A DNA stretch of 64,000 bases from Candidatus Obscuribacter sp. (GTDB lineage Bacteria > Cyanobacteriota > Vampirovibrionia > Obscuribacterales > Obscuribacteraceae), in the NCBI GenBank assembly GCA_016712465.1, contig JADJQZ010000001.1, positions 5,270,001-5,334,000 on the forward strand. The letters are read 5' to 3'. The translations under genes were made by a program, and so were the position numbers. Each line of letters begins with the position of its first letter. Position 1 is the first letter of the stretch. Below are positions 43,306-53,448 of this stretch, one piece after another. The notes beneath the pieces were generated by a model. It was given only the letters and a program-made list of their open reading frames with translations, was not told the origin of the DNA and made no database searches.

Positions 43306-45324
43306 ATGCATAATCTTTCCTTGCTCCAGGACCTTTTCGTCATCTGGATCAGTGCTCTCATAGCCGGGCAACTGTTTCTGCGACTGCGTCTACCGCCCAT
43401 TGCCGGCTACATGATGGCGGGCATAGCGGTGGGCCCCAATGGTCTCAAATTAATCACCGACCAGGAGCAGATTCATGTGCTGGCTGAGTTCGGCGTGGCC
43501 ATGCTTCTCTTTGCTCTGGGGGTGGACTTATCACTGAAGCAACTAAAGGCCTCAGCTGGGAAACTGATACTAGCCGGAACCAGTCAGCTTTTTCTGACGG
43601 TCCTCGCCACCGCTTTGACGGCAATGGCCCTGCACCTGGCCGACAGCCCCGGGCAGGCCTTTCTCTTCGGCTGCGTTTGCGCCATCTCCTCCAGTGTGGT
43701 CATCTCCAAGATTCTCTTCGACCGGGGCGAAAGCGACTCAGTACACGGCCGAATCCTTCTTTCTATGGCTATCTTGCAAGACCTCTCCCTGGTTCTAATC
43801 ATCCCGTTCATGCCAATTCTCGCCGCTCACGGCAACACAAGCTGGGGCAGTATATTAATCTCCGCCATGAAAGCAATAGGCTTCACGGCTCTAATTTTTT
43901 TCGGAGCCATGCGCGCCCTGCCCTCCATTCTGGCAGGCGTAGCCCGTTCCAATTCTCGGGAGCTTTTCCTGCTCACCTTGCTGGGACTTTGCCTGGGTAT
44001 CGCCCTGCTCTCCCATCAAGTCGGCCTGTCCATAGCCCTGGGAGCCTTTCTAGCGGGCATCATGATTTCGGAGTCTCTTTATGCGCACCAGGCCCTGCAC
44101 GATGTACAGCCGCTGAAAGATCTCTTCTCCGTTGTCTTCTTTGTATCGGTCGGAATGTTGCTTGATCCAGCATTTATCTTCAGTCATTGCCTGGAAGTAG
44201 TGCTTTTCGTAATCCTTCTCATTTCCGGGAAAACCGTGCTGGCAGCAATTTCCGCCCTCTTTGCCACGGCCAATGTTCGAAGCGCACTGATGGTAGGAGC
44301 GGGTATGGCCCAGATCGGAGAATTCTCGTTCATATTGCTCAGCATGGGCCGGGATCTCAAAATGATAAACGATTACATGTACAACCTCTTCTTTGCAGGA
44401 GCGGTTGTGAGCCTGATTGCCAGCCCGGCACTATTTGCCGCCAGTCCTAAGTTGAGTCACTGGCTGAGATTTTTGGGCACGTTTTTCAAGAAGAACCAAA
44501 ACAGTGAGGAAGAGGAAGGCCATGACGCAAGCCGCTTGGCCGGAAGACTCAAGGATCATGTAATTATCTGCGGCTTCGGCAGAGTCGGCCGAAACCTCGG
44601 CACAGTCCTTTCCAGCTACGGCATACCTTACCTGGTCATCGAATTGAACGCCGGCATTATCGATGATCTGGCCGTCCGTGGTATTCCGCATCTTTATGGG
44701 GATGCCACTAGCAATATGATTATGATCAAAGCCAATCTCAAGGAAGCGGCCTGCCTGGTCTTGACCATGCCGGATCCATCGGCAATCACAGCCATTACTC
44801 GCTTCGTGCGCAGCCGCAACGAAACCATCAGTATTATTGCCCGCGCACACCGCCAGGCCGACATCGCCGCCTTCACCGCCTGTGGTGTCAGCGCCATCGT
44901 GCAGCCGGAATTCGAAGCCAGTATCGAAATTACCAGATTGGCCCTCTTCAGCAGGCGCCGGGCTCCGGAAGAAATCGAAGCGGCCCTGGAAAAGGTAAGA
45001 GCCATGCGCTATCCCCATCCCAGTCCGGACTTCGAAGCCATGGACCGGGCACCGCTCTATATGATGTTGGAAGAAGAACAGATGGGACGCTGGTTCCTGA
45101 ACGTGGACGACAATATGACCGGGAAAAGCCCTAAAGACTTGAACGTGAGAGGACTGACCGGGGTAACCATTACCGCTATCAAGCGGCAGGAAAAAACACA
45201 TACCTATCCCTCTCCCGACTTTCCATTCAGCCCGGGAGATCAAATTTATGCAGTCGGCAAAAAAGAAGAGCTAGTGCGCTTTCAGGAGCACTTCAAGATG
45301 CGCCAATTTTCGCCGGTACCTTAG
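43306..45324 (+). CDS. Kef/CPA2-type cation:proton antiporter with RCK domains
   Basis: About 672 residues. Twelve to thirteen transmembrane helices (residues 1-390) of the Na+/H+ exchanger (CPA2) fold are followed by a TrkA-N domain (VIICGFGRVGRNLGTVL) and a TrkA-C domain near residues 590-665. The architecture equals KefB/KefC and YbaL: K+ or Na+ efflux coupled to protons, gated by nucleotide. I prefer the ATG at 43306, with GAGAG 8 nt upstream, over the GTG at 43297. The exact ion cannot be told from sequence. Confidence 0.92.
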   Translation: MHNLSLLQDLFVIWISALIAGQLFLRLRLPPIAGYMMAGIAVGPNGLKLITDQEQIHVLAEFGVAMLLFALGVDLSLKQLKASAGKLILAGTSQLFLTVLATALTAMALHLADSPGQAFLFGCVCAISSSVVISKILFDRGESDSVHGRILLSMAILQDLSLVLIIPFMPILAAHGNTSWGSILISAMKAIGFTALIFFGAMRALPSILAGVARSNSRELFLLTLLGLCLGIALLSHQVGLSIALGAFLAGIMISESLYAHQALHDVQPLKDLFSVVFFVSVGMLLDPAFIFSHCLEVVLFVILLISGKTVLAAISALFATANVRSALMVGAGMAQIGEFSFILLSMGRDLKMINDYMYNLFFAGAVVSLIASPALFAASPKLSHWLRFLGTFFKKNQNSEEEEGHDASRLAGRLKDHVIICGFGRVGRNLGTVLSSYGIPYLVIELNAGIIDDLAVRGIPHLYGDATSNMIMIKANLKEAACLVLTMPDPSAITAITRFVRSRNETISIIARAHRQADIAAFTACGVSAIVQPEFEASIEITRLALFSRRRAPEEIEAALEKVRAMRYPHPSPDFEAMDRAPLYMMLEEEQMGRWFLNVDDNMTGKSPKDLNVRGLTGVTITAIKRQEKTHTYPSPDFPFSPGDQIYAVGKKEELVRFQEHFKMRQFSPVP

Positions 45325-45340
45325 ACCGGCGCTCCTTCAG

Positions 45341-46018
45341 TCAAATAGAGACGCCGCTATTAAGCTTAGGACGACGCTTTTCTCTCACATAGTTAACTTC
45401 GGTAAGGGGCAGGAATTGACCTTCCTTGGGATTGAAGGTAAAGACTTCGCCCGTCTGAATCTTGTAAGCCCAGCCGTGCAGATTCAGCTGCCCGCGAGCC
45501 AGCCCGGCGGCCACCGACGGATGAGTCTTCAAATTCTCAATTTGCACCAGCACGTTCTCCTGGATGGCGATACTGAGCACTTCATCGTCTTCCAACTTGT
45601 CCAGTTCGTAGTTCTCTTTGACGATGCGCCGTGTGGCATCGGCGTGGGAAAGCCAGGCTTTCACCACTGGCAATTCATCTAATTGCTCGGGATTCAGCAA
45701 GCCCTTCATGGCTCCGCAAGCTGAATGTCCGCAGATAATAATGTCTTTCACACCCAGGGCGCTGACGGCAAATTCGATGGTGCCGCCCTCTCCGCCATTG
45801 GCAGCGCCGTATGGCGGAATGATATTGCCGGCATTGCGCAGAATGAAAAGGTCGCCGGGCTGAGTGTTGGTTATCAAATTAGGATTGATTCTGGAGTCGG
45901 AGCAGGTAATGAATAAAGCATCGGGGGTCTGCCCCTGAGCCAGCCGCTCAAAAAGCTCCTTTTGCGATTGAAATACATGAGACTGAAAGTGATGCAGTCC
46001 GGTAATCAATTTCTTCAT
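45341..46018 (-). CDS. can: Beta-class carbonic anhydrase
   Basis: Interconverts CO2 and bicarbonate. 225 residues with the zinc ligands in CSDSRINP and GHSACGAM and the typical NAGNIIPP motif. The ATG at 46016-46018 has AAGGAG 6 nt upstream (a TTG one codon earlier is the alternative). It converges on the antiporter gene with a 16-bp gap. It probably supplies bicarbonate for biosynthesis. Confidence 0.95.
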   Translation of the reverse strand: MKKLITGLHHFQSHVFQSQKELFERLAQGQTPDALFITCSDSRINPNLITNTQPGDLFILRNAGNIIPPYGAANGGEGGTIEFAVSALGVKDIIICGHSACGAMKGLLNPEQLDELPVVKAWLSHADATRRIVKENYELDKLEDDEVLSIAIQENVLVQIENLKTHPSVAAGLARGQLNLHGWAYKIQTGEVFTFNPKEGQFLPLTEVNYVREKRRPKLNSGVSI

Positions 46019-46205
46019 CAATCACTCCTTAAAGTGCCTGCACTCTTGGCTAGTTCTGAAAGAGGAGCCTGACTTCAATCTGCCGAGGCCAATGAAGTCT
46101 GATCCGGGACCGTCGGAGCCAATCAGTCAATATATTCAAAAACTTGCATATATGCATCTTAACACAAGAATGCCCCGGGGAGCAAGGTCGGGAACCATCA
46201 GGAGG

Positions 46206-47759
46206 CTACCGCCCTTTACGAACAAGCAAGGTAGAGGCCTTGTCTTCAGCGGCCACCGACCAGCCGCTATCCTGCTTGAGGGCCTGCACCAGAGAGCTTT
46301 CTTTGGGAAAAATCACCCAATCTCGCTCGAGCTTATCGAAACTCTCTTTCCAGCCGGGCCTGGTCTCGCAAATTTGCCCATATTGTTGATAGAAGCGCTC
46401 GCCATAGAAGTCGGCCCGGTCATCGATAAAAACCGGATAAGAAAGCTCATAAGAAAGAATGCCGCCCCAGTTATCCAGGTTGAAGCCCTTCTCCGGCTTC
46501 AGTTTATGCTCCCTGATATATGTCAGTGTTTCCCGGGGCTGGCTCTCCGCATCAAAGCCGGCACTTTGTTTGATCAGACCGCTAAAGCTGCCCACAAGAA
46601 TGACCAGGCAATAGAGCAAAGGAAGAAAATGAAAATTGGAAAGCCCTTCCTGCTCATTGAACTCGGCAGTGCTCTTTCTCATTGAGGCCAGGCGTTTACC
46701 CAGCCAGGAAGTCTCAAGGTAGGTAAAGGCAGCCGAACCGTAAAGTTGTCCGAGCACAGGCAAAGCAACTATGGCGAAAAGCGAAATATTACGCACCGCT
46801 CCCAGGGCCAGATGCCCAAAAGCCAGACACATAGCCAGGCTGGCCGCAGTGACCCGCCCTCTCAGATAAAAGCCGAACAATAAGCAGGCAAAAAGTACTT
46901 CCAAAAAGAATGCGTGCAGGTTGTGCTTGAAATCGGGCGACCTGAACTCATCGGTGACGGCAAGAATAGCCGTACCGTGCAAGTACTCTCTGATGTATTG
47001 ATAGAGTTCCATGCCGTAGGGATTGATAAAACTGACCAGCACAAGAGCGGTCAGCAAACCGGCAAGCACTGGAATTTCCCTGGCGGAGCGCCGCCCCAGG
47101 AGCACACCGCCAGTGGTGACACATAGATAAAGCCCGGTGATGGCAAAGGCGAATAAGAAGGCCGGATGGGTATTGACCCAGATAAGCATAGTTGGCAGAA
47201 GCCAGATAAATAGCCACTTCAAGCTCAATCTGCCCCGGTAGTAATCTTCCAGGCGGGTGTAGAAAATATAAATACCGAAGAACGTGAACAGATGCGGACG
47301 CACCAACCAGTGATTGGCGGAAGCCAATAATCCGATGATGGAAAAGAGCATGGCCGGTGCAAAGTGGCAGCCGAAGGAACGCATGCGCTGGTAGAGAGAG
47401 AGCACTAGAAAAGCAATGGCAAAGGCACAGACGCTGGCCAGCAGATTCAGACCCCCCAGGGAAACCAGCCAGGCCATAAAGGCGTCGGAAAGCCATTCAT
47501 AAGCAACCCAGGTCTTGCCGGGGAAGGTAAAGGAAAAAATGTCGCTGCGCGGAATCACATGCTGGTTGAGTATGTGAAAGCCGCTCACCAGATGCCAACC
47601 GGTGGAACCATCGGAAAAAATGTAATTGGGGCGCATGAAGAGCAGAAGCTGACAAACCCCTACAAAGATCAGGTCTCCCACATTCGGAAGCGGACTGGCC
47701 TTGGCAGCGGCAGCGGCAGGGGCCGGCTCTTCACTGGTGGAGGCTGGTGAATTTTCCAA
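46206..47759 (-). CDS. GT-C-like polytopic membrane protein
   Basis: 517 residues. A low-complexity Ala/Pro N-terminus is followed by about eleven transmembrane helices. The first periplasmic loop has DGSTGWHLVSG, and later loops have INPYG and DEFRSPDF. The C-terminal periplasmic part includes DNWGGILSYELSYPVFIDDRADFYG (split here by function: NWGG and DDRADFYG). This pattern occurs in GT-C-type lipid-linked sugar transferases of unknown specificity. Start is TTG at 47757-47759, weakly supported. Next to a secreted protein gene and GH38 mannosidase, so a glycan role is plausible. Confidence 0.75.
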   Translation of the reverse strand: MENSPASTSEEPAPAAAAAKASPLPNVGDLIFVGVCQLLLFMRPNYIFSDGSTGWHLVSGFHILNQHVIPRSDIFSFTFPGKTWVAYEWLSDAFMAWLVSLGGLNLLASVCAFAIAFLVLSLYQRMRSFGCHFAPAMLFSIIGLLASANHWLVRPHLFTFFGIYIFYTRLEDYYRGRLSLKWLFIWLLPTMLIWVNTHPAFLFAFAITGLYLCVTTGGVLLGRRSAREIPVLAGLLTALVLVSFINPYGMELYQYIREYLHGTAILAVTDEFRSPDFKHNLHAFFLEVLFACLLFGFYLRGRVTAASLAMCLAFGHLALGAVRNISLFAIVALPVLGQLYGSAAFTYLETSWLGKRLASMRKSTAEFNEQEGLSNFHFLPLLYCLVILVGSFSGLIKQSAGFDAESQPRETLTYIREHKLKPEKGFNLDNWGGILSYELSYPVFIDDRADFYGERFYQQYGQICETRPGWKESFDKLERDWVIFPKESSLVQALKQDSGWSVAAEDKASTLLVRKGR

Positions 47760-47762
47760 GAC

Positions 47763-48701
47763 TTAGAACCCGCTTGGAGTCTGACCGGTGGCCCGCATCA
47801 TTTCTTCCTTGCTCTTGCGCTCCTTCTCTTCCAGAGCTTTTTCTCTAGCCCGCATGGGACCTTCTCTCTCGTCTTTAATTTTGTTGATGAGGGTGAGCTT
47901 GCGACCCCGATAAGCCGCCAATTTGACTATATCTTCCTGCTCGAAACGCTTGGCGTTATTGTAGACAGCCAGATAGTCCTCCACCGTTTTACACTTCTCC
48001 AGACCGCGTTTGAGAGTCAGCCTGGTCAGATCGACCATATTGTAGACTGCTATTTTTGGGACCAGAGCCATCAACTCATCGGTAGTATTCTGGTCTTCAA
48101 TCAAATCTTTCAAGGCCGTGTGAGACATGTTATCCAGCCCGATAGAATGAGCCTCCCTGGCAAAGAGCAAAGCATCAGGCACATTATTTACCAGGGTGTA
48201 GGCCTTTTGCATGGACACCTGCGCCACTTCCTGCACCGAGGCCTGATGAGCTTTGTGAGCGATATCGATGAGAGCCTCGAAGTCTTTTGTGGCTCCTACG
48301 AGACCATCGAGGGCAGCCTTGGAAATATCGAAACACTCACAATAGCGAGCTTTTAGAGCCACGTTCAAAAGTTCGTCGGGGGTCTTGGCCAGGCTGAGAC
48401 CCTTTTCGAGGCAGGCCCGCTTGGCCTTGGCGGCCGGGGCGCCGTAACTATCAAGAGCAGAGACTATGGAGAGGCAAGCCGCCGTGTCACCGGCCTGGGC
48501 CGCCACTGACTCCACCTGGCTGGTAGCCTGGCTGAATTTCTTATTCTTGAAGCCCTTCACGGCCTTGGATAGTTGCCCTTGTAATTCCACTGACAAGTTG
48601 GAATCCGGATAGGGACTGCTCTTAGTTAGACCGGCCGGTGCCAGAACCATGGTAAATACGGCAGCCATGCTGAAAACTTTTAGCCTTTCCCCGGTGAACA
48701 C
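47763..48701 (-). CDS. Secreted helical hypothetical protein
   Basis: About 312 residues from the GTG at 48699-48701, chosen because AAGGAGAG (48708-48715) lies 6 nt upstream; this also removes the overlap with the mannosidase gene. A signal peptide follows (VFSMAAVFTMVLAPAG). The mature part is all-helical, repeat-like (LSKAVKGFKNKKFSQATSQ, then about 35-residue pairs), with a highly charged C-terminal coiled coil. No known domain recognised. Confidence 0.72.
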   Translation of the reverse strand: MFTGERLKVFSMAAVFTMVLAPAGLTKSSPYPDSNLSVELQGQLSKAVKGFKNKKFSQATSQVESVAAQAGDTAACLSIVSALDSYGAPAAKAKRACLEKGLSLAKTPDELLNVALKARYCECFDISKAALDGLVGATKDFEALIDIAHKAHQASVQEVAQVSMQKAYTLVNNVPDALLFAREAHSIGLDNMSHTALKDLIEDQNTTDELMALVPKIAVYNMVDLTRLTLKRGLEKCKTVEDYLAVYNNAKRFEQEDIVKLAAYRGRKLTLINKIKDEREGPMRAREKALEEKERKSKEEMMRATGQTPSGF

Positions 48702-48741
48702 TGCTTGCTCTCCTTGATAAGCCCTTTGAGGGTCTTTAGAA

Positions 48742-51594
48742 TCATGCACCTTTTAGCTTCATTTTAATCGTCAAAAGCTCATAGCGCCCAAAACGCACCG
48801 CCGCCAGGTATTGACCCTTGCGGCCGGAAAGTACGGACAGTTCGCGGCCGGGCTTGAGCGAAAGGTCGCAAAGGGCGGCACTCTCCACCGCAAAACCCAG
48901 GCCGATATCAAGCTTCAATTCTTGCCCCGAAGAGTTGAGAAGACGTAAGACCAGACAGTTATCAGGCCCGGCCTGATAAAAAGCCTGAAAACTAATGCGC
49001 CGGTCGGAAATTTCGAAGAGCGAGCGGTCCAAAAACTCCAGTGCGGCTCGGTCCGCACCCTCAGGCAGCCAGAAACCTCTCAGGTTGCCTTCATAAATTT
49101 CAGCCAGTTGCCTGGCCCCGGCATCCGGCTCATCGAGACCGGCAAAACCCGGTTCTTCCGTCAGGGAAGCAAGGGCGAGGGGCGCCCAGCCATAACTTAC
49201 TTCCTGAGGACCCAGGCAATTAGCCTCGGGGGTCAAAATACAGGGTCCGGCGCCGCCACCCCGACCAAGCAATCTCACCCGGGACAAATTCCCTACGGCC
49301 CGCAAAATCGTATAGGACACCTGGTTTGCAGCCTGACCGAATTCCGGTAAGCCACTGTTGAAATAAACTTCCTCCCCGCTATAGAAGAAGCGCTGACAGG
49401 GATAGCGGCTGCTCGGAGCTTCGTGCCCGAGGGGCTGCAGGTCGTCTCTCTCTGCCACGGTATTGAGGACAGGAGCCGGGCAAGCTCTGCCTATGGAGCT
49501 GAAATGGTTTTCGCTGACGGCACCGGCAGCACTACCGGACTTATTAAAGACAACTTCCAGACGATGCTCGCCCACTTTATTTTCAAACTCCGTATGGAAG
49601 AAAACTATGGGCAGGCAGGCTTTCAGGCTGACCGTCGTCTCCAGGCGGTGGCGCACAAGCTTTTCGCTGCGCTTGAAGAAAGCAGCCCTGGGGCTATTCT
49701 CTGCTTCGCCCTCTAAAAGCGGCAACTCACCCATAGGCTCGAGACCGTCGGGCAGATCGATTTCATAGGTGAGCCTGAGGGAGGCTAGAAGTGGTCCCTC
49801 CTCTCCCGGTTCAACCGCTACCAGCCTGGCAGTGAGAGGCTTATCGCCGGGCAACGGATCAAAGTTATAGGTATCGCCGCCATCGCCGCGATCGATGAAG
49901 TGATGGCCAAGTTCGAAAACCCGGCCGGCCAGCGCACCAGCCCCCGGCAAGCAACGCACTACCAGTGGTGCCGAGTCCATGTGCGGCTCTTGCACGAACA
50001 CTTCAAAATATTCGTTGCGCAGACAAAGCCGCTCCGACTCCCCACTCAGGTCAGCCCCTCTTCCCGCCACCGCTATATAATTACTGCCCAGGCTGAAGGG
50101 CTTGGGAGAAGCCAAAAGATAACCCTCTTCCACTTCCACTTCTTTAAAGGCCGGTACCCCGCCCAGACCGGCAAAAGCCTCCCGCAGGGGATAACGAGCC
50201 GTCACCTGGGTGAGAGGCATGCCGGGGCTCTCACCCGGCATGAGGGCCCGGCGCAGGAAGACCGGTTGCGGACAGGAAGATGCACCGCTGTTGAAATAAA
50301 ATGCTCTCTGCTTGCCAAGCTCGGGATCTAGCAAATGGGGCAGACCAAGCCCATGCTTAATTTCGCCAAGGGGCGGTAAGCCAAGAATTCGGCGCCCCAG
50401 CTCCTCCAGGCATCTGCGCTCGACAGTATCAAGACCGGCATTTAGAGAGTCTGTGCGGCTCATCATTTCCCGATGCACCGAGTCGATACTGCAACCGCAA
50501 ATACTGTCATGGGGATGATTGAGAAGCAGTAGCTTCCAACTGTAATTGAGCTCCTCCAGAGGGTAAGCGGCAAGACCAAAGGCCGCCAGCGCCGCGCAAA
50601 GGGGCTCGGTCTGCTTGAGGAGACGATGCTCGGCCAGCCGATTGGCGCGCTTGAGATAAAGCCTGGTGGAGAAGACGCCGTCTAAGATATAGGCGCGCTC
50701 GTTGATAAACGCACAGGTGTTATCTCTCAATTCATTTTCAATAAGGCGAACAGGCTCATGGGCCGCGGCATCACGCAGAAGCGCAAGAAAGGAACCCAGG
50801 TCGCTTTCCTGCAATTCCACATCAAGCTCTTGCAGACGTGGTTTCAATTTTTGCAATTGCCCTGAAAAATTCACAGGCGGCATGATGTGATCGCCGCCGA
50901 CCGGCACCAGCGCCCCACCCAAAGCTTCAATGTAGGAGCCCTTCTTACCTGGTAGGCCTGGTTCGAAGGATACAGGTTCGATGCCGTTCTTGCCTCTCTG
51001 CCGACCAAGAAAAGCCAGCAAATAAGCTTCCATCTGTTCATCGCTCACACCATCAAAAAAAGCGGTGTGATAATAACCGGCATTCATCTGCAGCGCTAAA
51101 ACCGATGAACCGTCGGGACTGCGCCACTGAAAAACCGGCTCATTCAGGGCCGGCACTCCTCGCCAGACCACGGCATTATCAATACCGAAGCCGCGCAAAA
51201 TGCGGGGTAAATCCAGAGAATGCCCGAAGGTATCCGGGCAATAACCCACCCGGGCCGAGCCCCCCAGTTCCTGGGCGCGACTCAAACCCAGAGCCAGATT
51301 GCGCACCAAGCTCTCACCACAGACCAGCAGTTGATCGGCAAGCACAAACCAGGGGCCGATGAAAAGCTTGCCGGCCACATTGGCTGCCACAATCTCCTCT
51401 TTCAGGGAGGGACAGACCTCCAGTACGTCGTCGATCAAGGAAGTCTGTCCATCCAGCATAAAGCCGTGACACTCGCCGTTTCTCACCACTTCCAGGGCCC
51501 GCTTCACCACCGTCGTCAATTCCAGACGATAAGCATTGAAGTTCCAGTACCACTCTCTATCCCAGTGTGTATGCAGATAGAAGAAGAGCTTCAT
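48742..51594 (-). CDS. Alpha-mannosidase, glycoside hydrolase family 38
   Basis: 950 residues, cytosolic (no signal peptide). The N-terminal catalytic domain starts with HTHWDREWYW, containing the zinc-binding His and Asp. The nucleophile region is GYCPDTFGHSLDLPRIL, and NHPHDSICGCSIDSVHREM is the second family signature with further zinc ligands. The C-terminal half is beta-rich as in GH38. It hydrolyses terminal alpha-mannose; in bacteria often mannosyl-glycerate or N-glycan fragments. A TIM-barrel isomerase gene lies 35 bp upstream on the same strand. Confidence 0.93.
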   Translation of the reverse strand: MKLFFYLHTHWDREWYWNFNAYRLELTTVVKRALEVVRNGECHGFMLDGQTSLIDDVLEVCPSLKEEIVAANVAGKLFIGPWFVLADQLLVCGESLVRNLALGLSRAQELGGSARVGYCPDTFGHSLDLPRILRGFGIDNAVVWRGVPALNEPVFQWRSPDGSSVLALQMNAGYYHTAFFDGVSDEQMEAYLLAFLGRQRGKNGIEPVSFEPGLPGKKGSYIEALGGALVPVGGDHIMPPVNFSGQLQKLKPRLQELDVELQESDLGSFLALLRDAAAHEPVRLIENELRDNTCAFINERAYILDGVFSTRLYLKRANRLAEHRLLKQTEPLCAALAAFGLAAYPLEELNYSWKLLLLNHPHDSICGCSIDSVHREMMSRTDSLNAGLDTVERRCLEELGRRILGLPPLGEIKHGLGLPHLLDPELGKQRAFYFNSGASSCPQPVFLRRALMPGESPGMPLTQVTARYPLREAFAGLGGVPAFKEVEVEEGYLLASPKPFSLGSNYIAVAGRGADLSGESERLCLRNEYFEVFVQEPHMDSAPLVVRCLPGAGALAGRVFELGHHFIDRGDGGDTYNFDPLPGDKPLTARLVAVEPGEEGPLLASLRLTYEIDLPDGLEPMGELPLLEGEAENSPRAAFFKRSEKLVRHRLETTVSLKACLPIVFFHTEFENKVGEHRLEVVFNKSGSAAGAVSENHFSSIGRACPAPVLNTVAERDDLQPLGHEAPSSRYPCQRFFYSGEEVYFNSGLPEFGQAANQVSYTILRAVGNLSRVRLLGRGGGAGPCILTPEANCLGPQEVSYGWAPLALASLTEEPGFAGLDEPDAGARQLAEIYEGNLRGFWLPEGADRAALEFLDRSLFEISDRRISFQAFYQAGPDNCLVLRLLNSSGQELKLDIGLGFAVESAALCDLSLKPGRELSVLSGRKGQYLAAVRFGRYELLTIKMKLKGA

Positions 51595-51629
51595 GGCAAG
51601 AATCCTTCCAACAAGGCAGAAAAAAAACG

Positions 51630-52508
51630 TCAGCCCTTCATAAGAGGGGCGAAATACTTTACGCCCTCTTCCAGGCTCTCGGATAATTGCAGCGGGTCAT
51701 CGCTGAGGAATTCATCCTCGAACTGCATTGAGAGGGCCCCCTGGAAATCGTAGAGCTTGAGCAGTTCAATTACCTGCCGGAAATCGACCTGCCCTTTGCC
51801 GGCAACGCGATAGCGCCACCAGAGCGGACCATACATACCGCTATCGCCGAGAATGGTGCGGTTGATCTCCATATCATGTGCCACCACATGCGATATTGCC
51901 TGCGCAAAATGCCCGATATTCTGCAAATAATCAATGCCCTGCCAGAGGCAGTCTGCCGGCGAGTAGGAAAAAGAAAGCCCATCGCAGCCGGCCAAAAGTT
52001 CACGCCATTCTCCAGGCTCAAGCGGTCGCCACTTGCGCAGCGACTGCCCACGCATGGAAGGAGGTGCGGCAAGGCGCATTACCAGCTCCAGGGATGAAAG
52101 TTCTTCCAGCGCTTTTAGCTCAGCATACTGCGTCAGAAAAGCAGCCAGAAAATCTTCGTCGGCTGCCGGTAAAAGGGAGAAGCCCAGACGGGGACAAGAC
52201 AGATTCCGCGCTACCACCGCCAGCTTTTGCAACATGGGCGAGAACTGCTTGACCGACCGTTTGTCCAACGGATCCAGGGCATAGTCAAGGTTCAATATAG
52301 AGAACTCTACCCCATGCTTCCTGGCGTTCTCCGCCACGGAAGCGAAATAAGCCGCCTCCTTGTCATCCTGACTTTTCGCCCCCTTGCCGGTCTTCACCAC
52401 GAAGGGCGCAAATGAATATTCAACGGAGGCAATAGCATGGTGCGCCGCAAGCTCTACCGCCCCGTCGAGCCCGCAACCAAACCTGGTGGCATCAAAAGAC
52501 AATTTCAT
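51630..52508 (-). CDS. Sugar phosphate isomerase/epimerase-like TIM barrel
   Basis: About 292 residues of the AP-endonuclease-2/xylose-isomerase-like fold. It starts MKLSFDATRFGCGLDGAVEL; metal-ligand candidates are the Asp/Glu and His in VVAHDMEI and the Glu in LSMQFEDEF near the C-terminus. The ATG at 52506-52508 is preferred over a GTG two codons earlier. It lies upstream of the GH38 gene, likely an operon for use of a mannosyl compound. Substrate unknown. Confidence 0.8.
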   Translation of the reverse strand: MKLSFDATRFGCGLDGAVELAAHHAIASVEYSFAPFVVKTGKGAKSQDDKEAAYFASVAENARKHGVEFSILNLDYALDPLDKRSVKQFSPMLQKLAVVARNLSCPRLGFSLLPAADEDFLAAFLTQYAELKALEELSSLELVMRLAAPPSMRGQSLRKWRPLEPGEWRELLAGCDGLSFSYSPADCLWQGIDYLQNIGHFAQAISHVVAHDMEINRTILGDSGMYGPLWWRYRVAGKGQVDFRQVIELLKLYDFQGALSMQFEDEFLSDDPLQLSESLEEGVKYFAPLMKG

Positions 52509-52554
52509 CGCCACATCTTAGCAAATTTGCCCGCACATAAAAAGACAAGAGCCA

Positions 52555-53271
52555 CTATAGGCTGCGCAAATAATCACGCCTGACAGCCGGGTCGGGGATG
52601 TCATTGAAGTCCATGCGGGTCATGGTTTTGGCCATAAAACCACCATGACGCATAACGGAAATCGTCACCGGCGTATTAGGCGTGCCCACGATCAAGTCAT
52701 AACACTCATCCTTACTTAAGCCGTAAGTTGGTACCCCGTCTACGGCTACGATGATGTCATTCACTTGCAGACCGGAGTTCCAGGCCGGCGTACCGGGAAA
52801 TACGCGATTGATGACCGGGGGCTTCTCGGACACTTTCAAGAATTTGACGCCGATGATGCCAATAGAACGGTCGATCTTGTATTCGAATTTTTGAGGTCTG
52901 TCCTCTGAGTCGACAGTGGCCCGCTGGCGCATCAGACGCTCGGCTTCCTGCCTGGCCTTGAGCCCGGCCTGCAGGGCGGCGTCGTTAGCACGGGCGTTCA
53001 AGTCGACCTTCTTGATCTTCTTTTTAGCGGGGGTAGGCGGCGGCTTCTGAATGCGATGTTCGACCCCGCCTTTCAGCAAGGAGTTATTGATGCTCTCTTC
53101 CAGGGTGTCAAGCTTGGGCACGGCGGGCTTAAGGGGCGCATCTTCGGCCTGGGCATGCACTGCCGTGGAGGCGAAGGATACAAACATGAGCCCGGCGCCC
53201 AGGGCCAGCGCCCGGCAGCGCGCCAGGCCGGACCGGCATCTGCTTGTATTGACTGTTGCGGCTTCCGTCAT
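52555..53271 (-). CDS. Secreted PDZ-domain protein
   Basis: 238 residues. A signal peptide (LALGAGLMFVSFASTAVHAQA) is followed by a helical linker rich in Lys, Ala and Arg. A C-terminal PDZ domain spans about residues 130-225, with IGIIGVKFLKVSEKPPVINRVFPGTPAWNSG (here in parts: GIIGVKFLKV and VFPGTPAWNSG) and VNDIIVAVDG. No protease domain is present. PDZ domains of this type bind C-terminal peptides; a periplasmic adaptor role is inferred. Confidence 0.85.
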   Translation of the reverse strand: MTEAATVNTSRCRSGLARCRALALGAGLMFVSFASTAVHAQAEDAPLKPAVPKLDTLEESINNSLLKGGVEHRIQKPPPTPAKKKIKKVDLNARANDAALQAGLKARQEAERLMRQRATVDSEDRPQKFEYKIDRSIGIIGVKFLKVSEKPPVINRVFPGTPAWNSGLQVNDIIVAVDGVPTYGLSKDECYDLIVGTPNTPVTISVMRHGGFMAKTMTRMDFNDIPDPAVRRDYLRSL

Positions 53272-53448
53272 CCCTGACCCCCCCCTTCTACATCTAGCTT
53301 ACCCTGGTTTTGCCAATCAGCCCATGGTATTTCCCCTGAGGAGCTTATGAAGGCTAGCTTAAGCCTGAAAGACGGGCGCTTCTTTCATGTTAACCTGGCT
53401 GATGTTTAAATCTCAGTCCGCCTGCGCGGACCTGTGGAGGTACTTTCC

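Noticed and set aside
44431..45243. 270-codon frame antisense to the antiporter C-terminus
   Set aside because: The RCK domains are on the other strand; no motif here.
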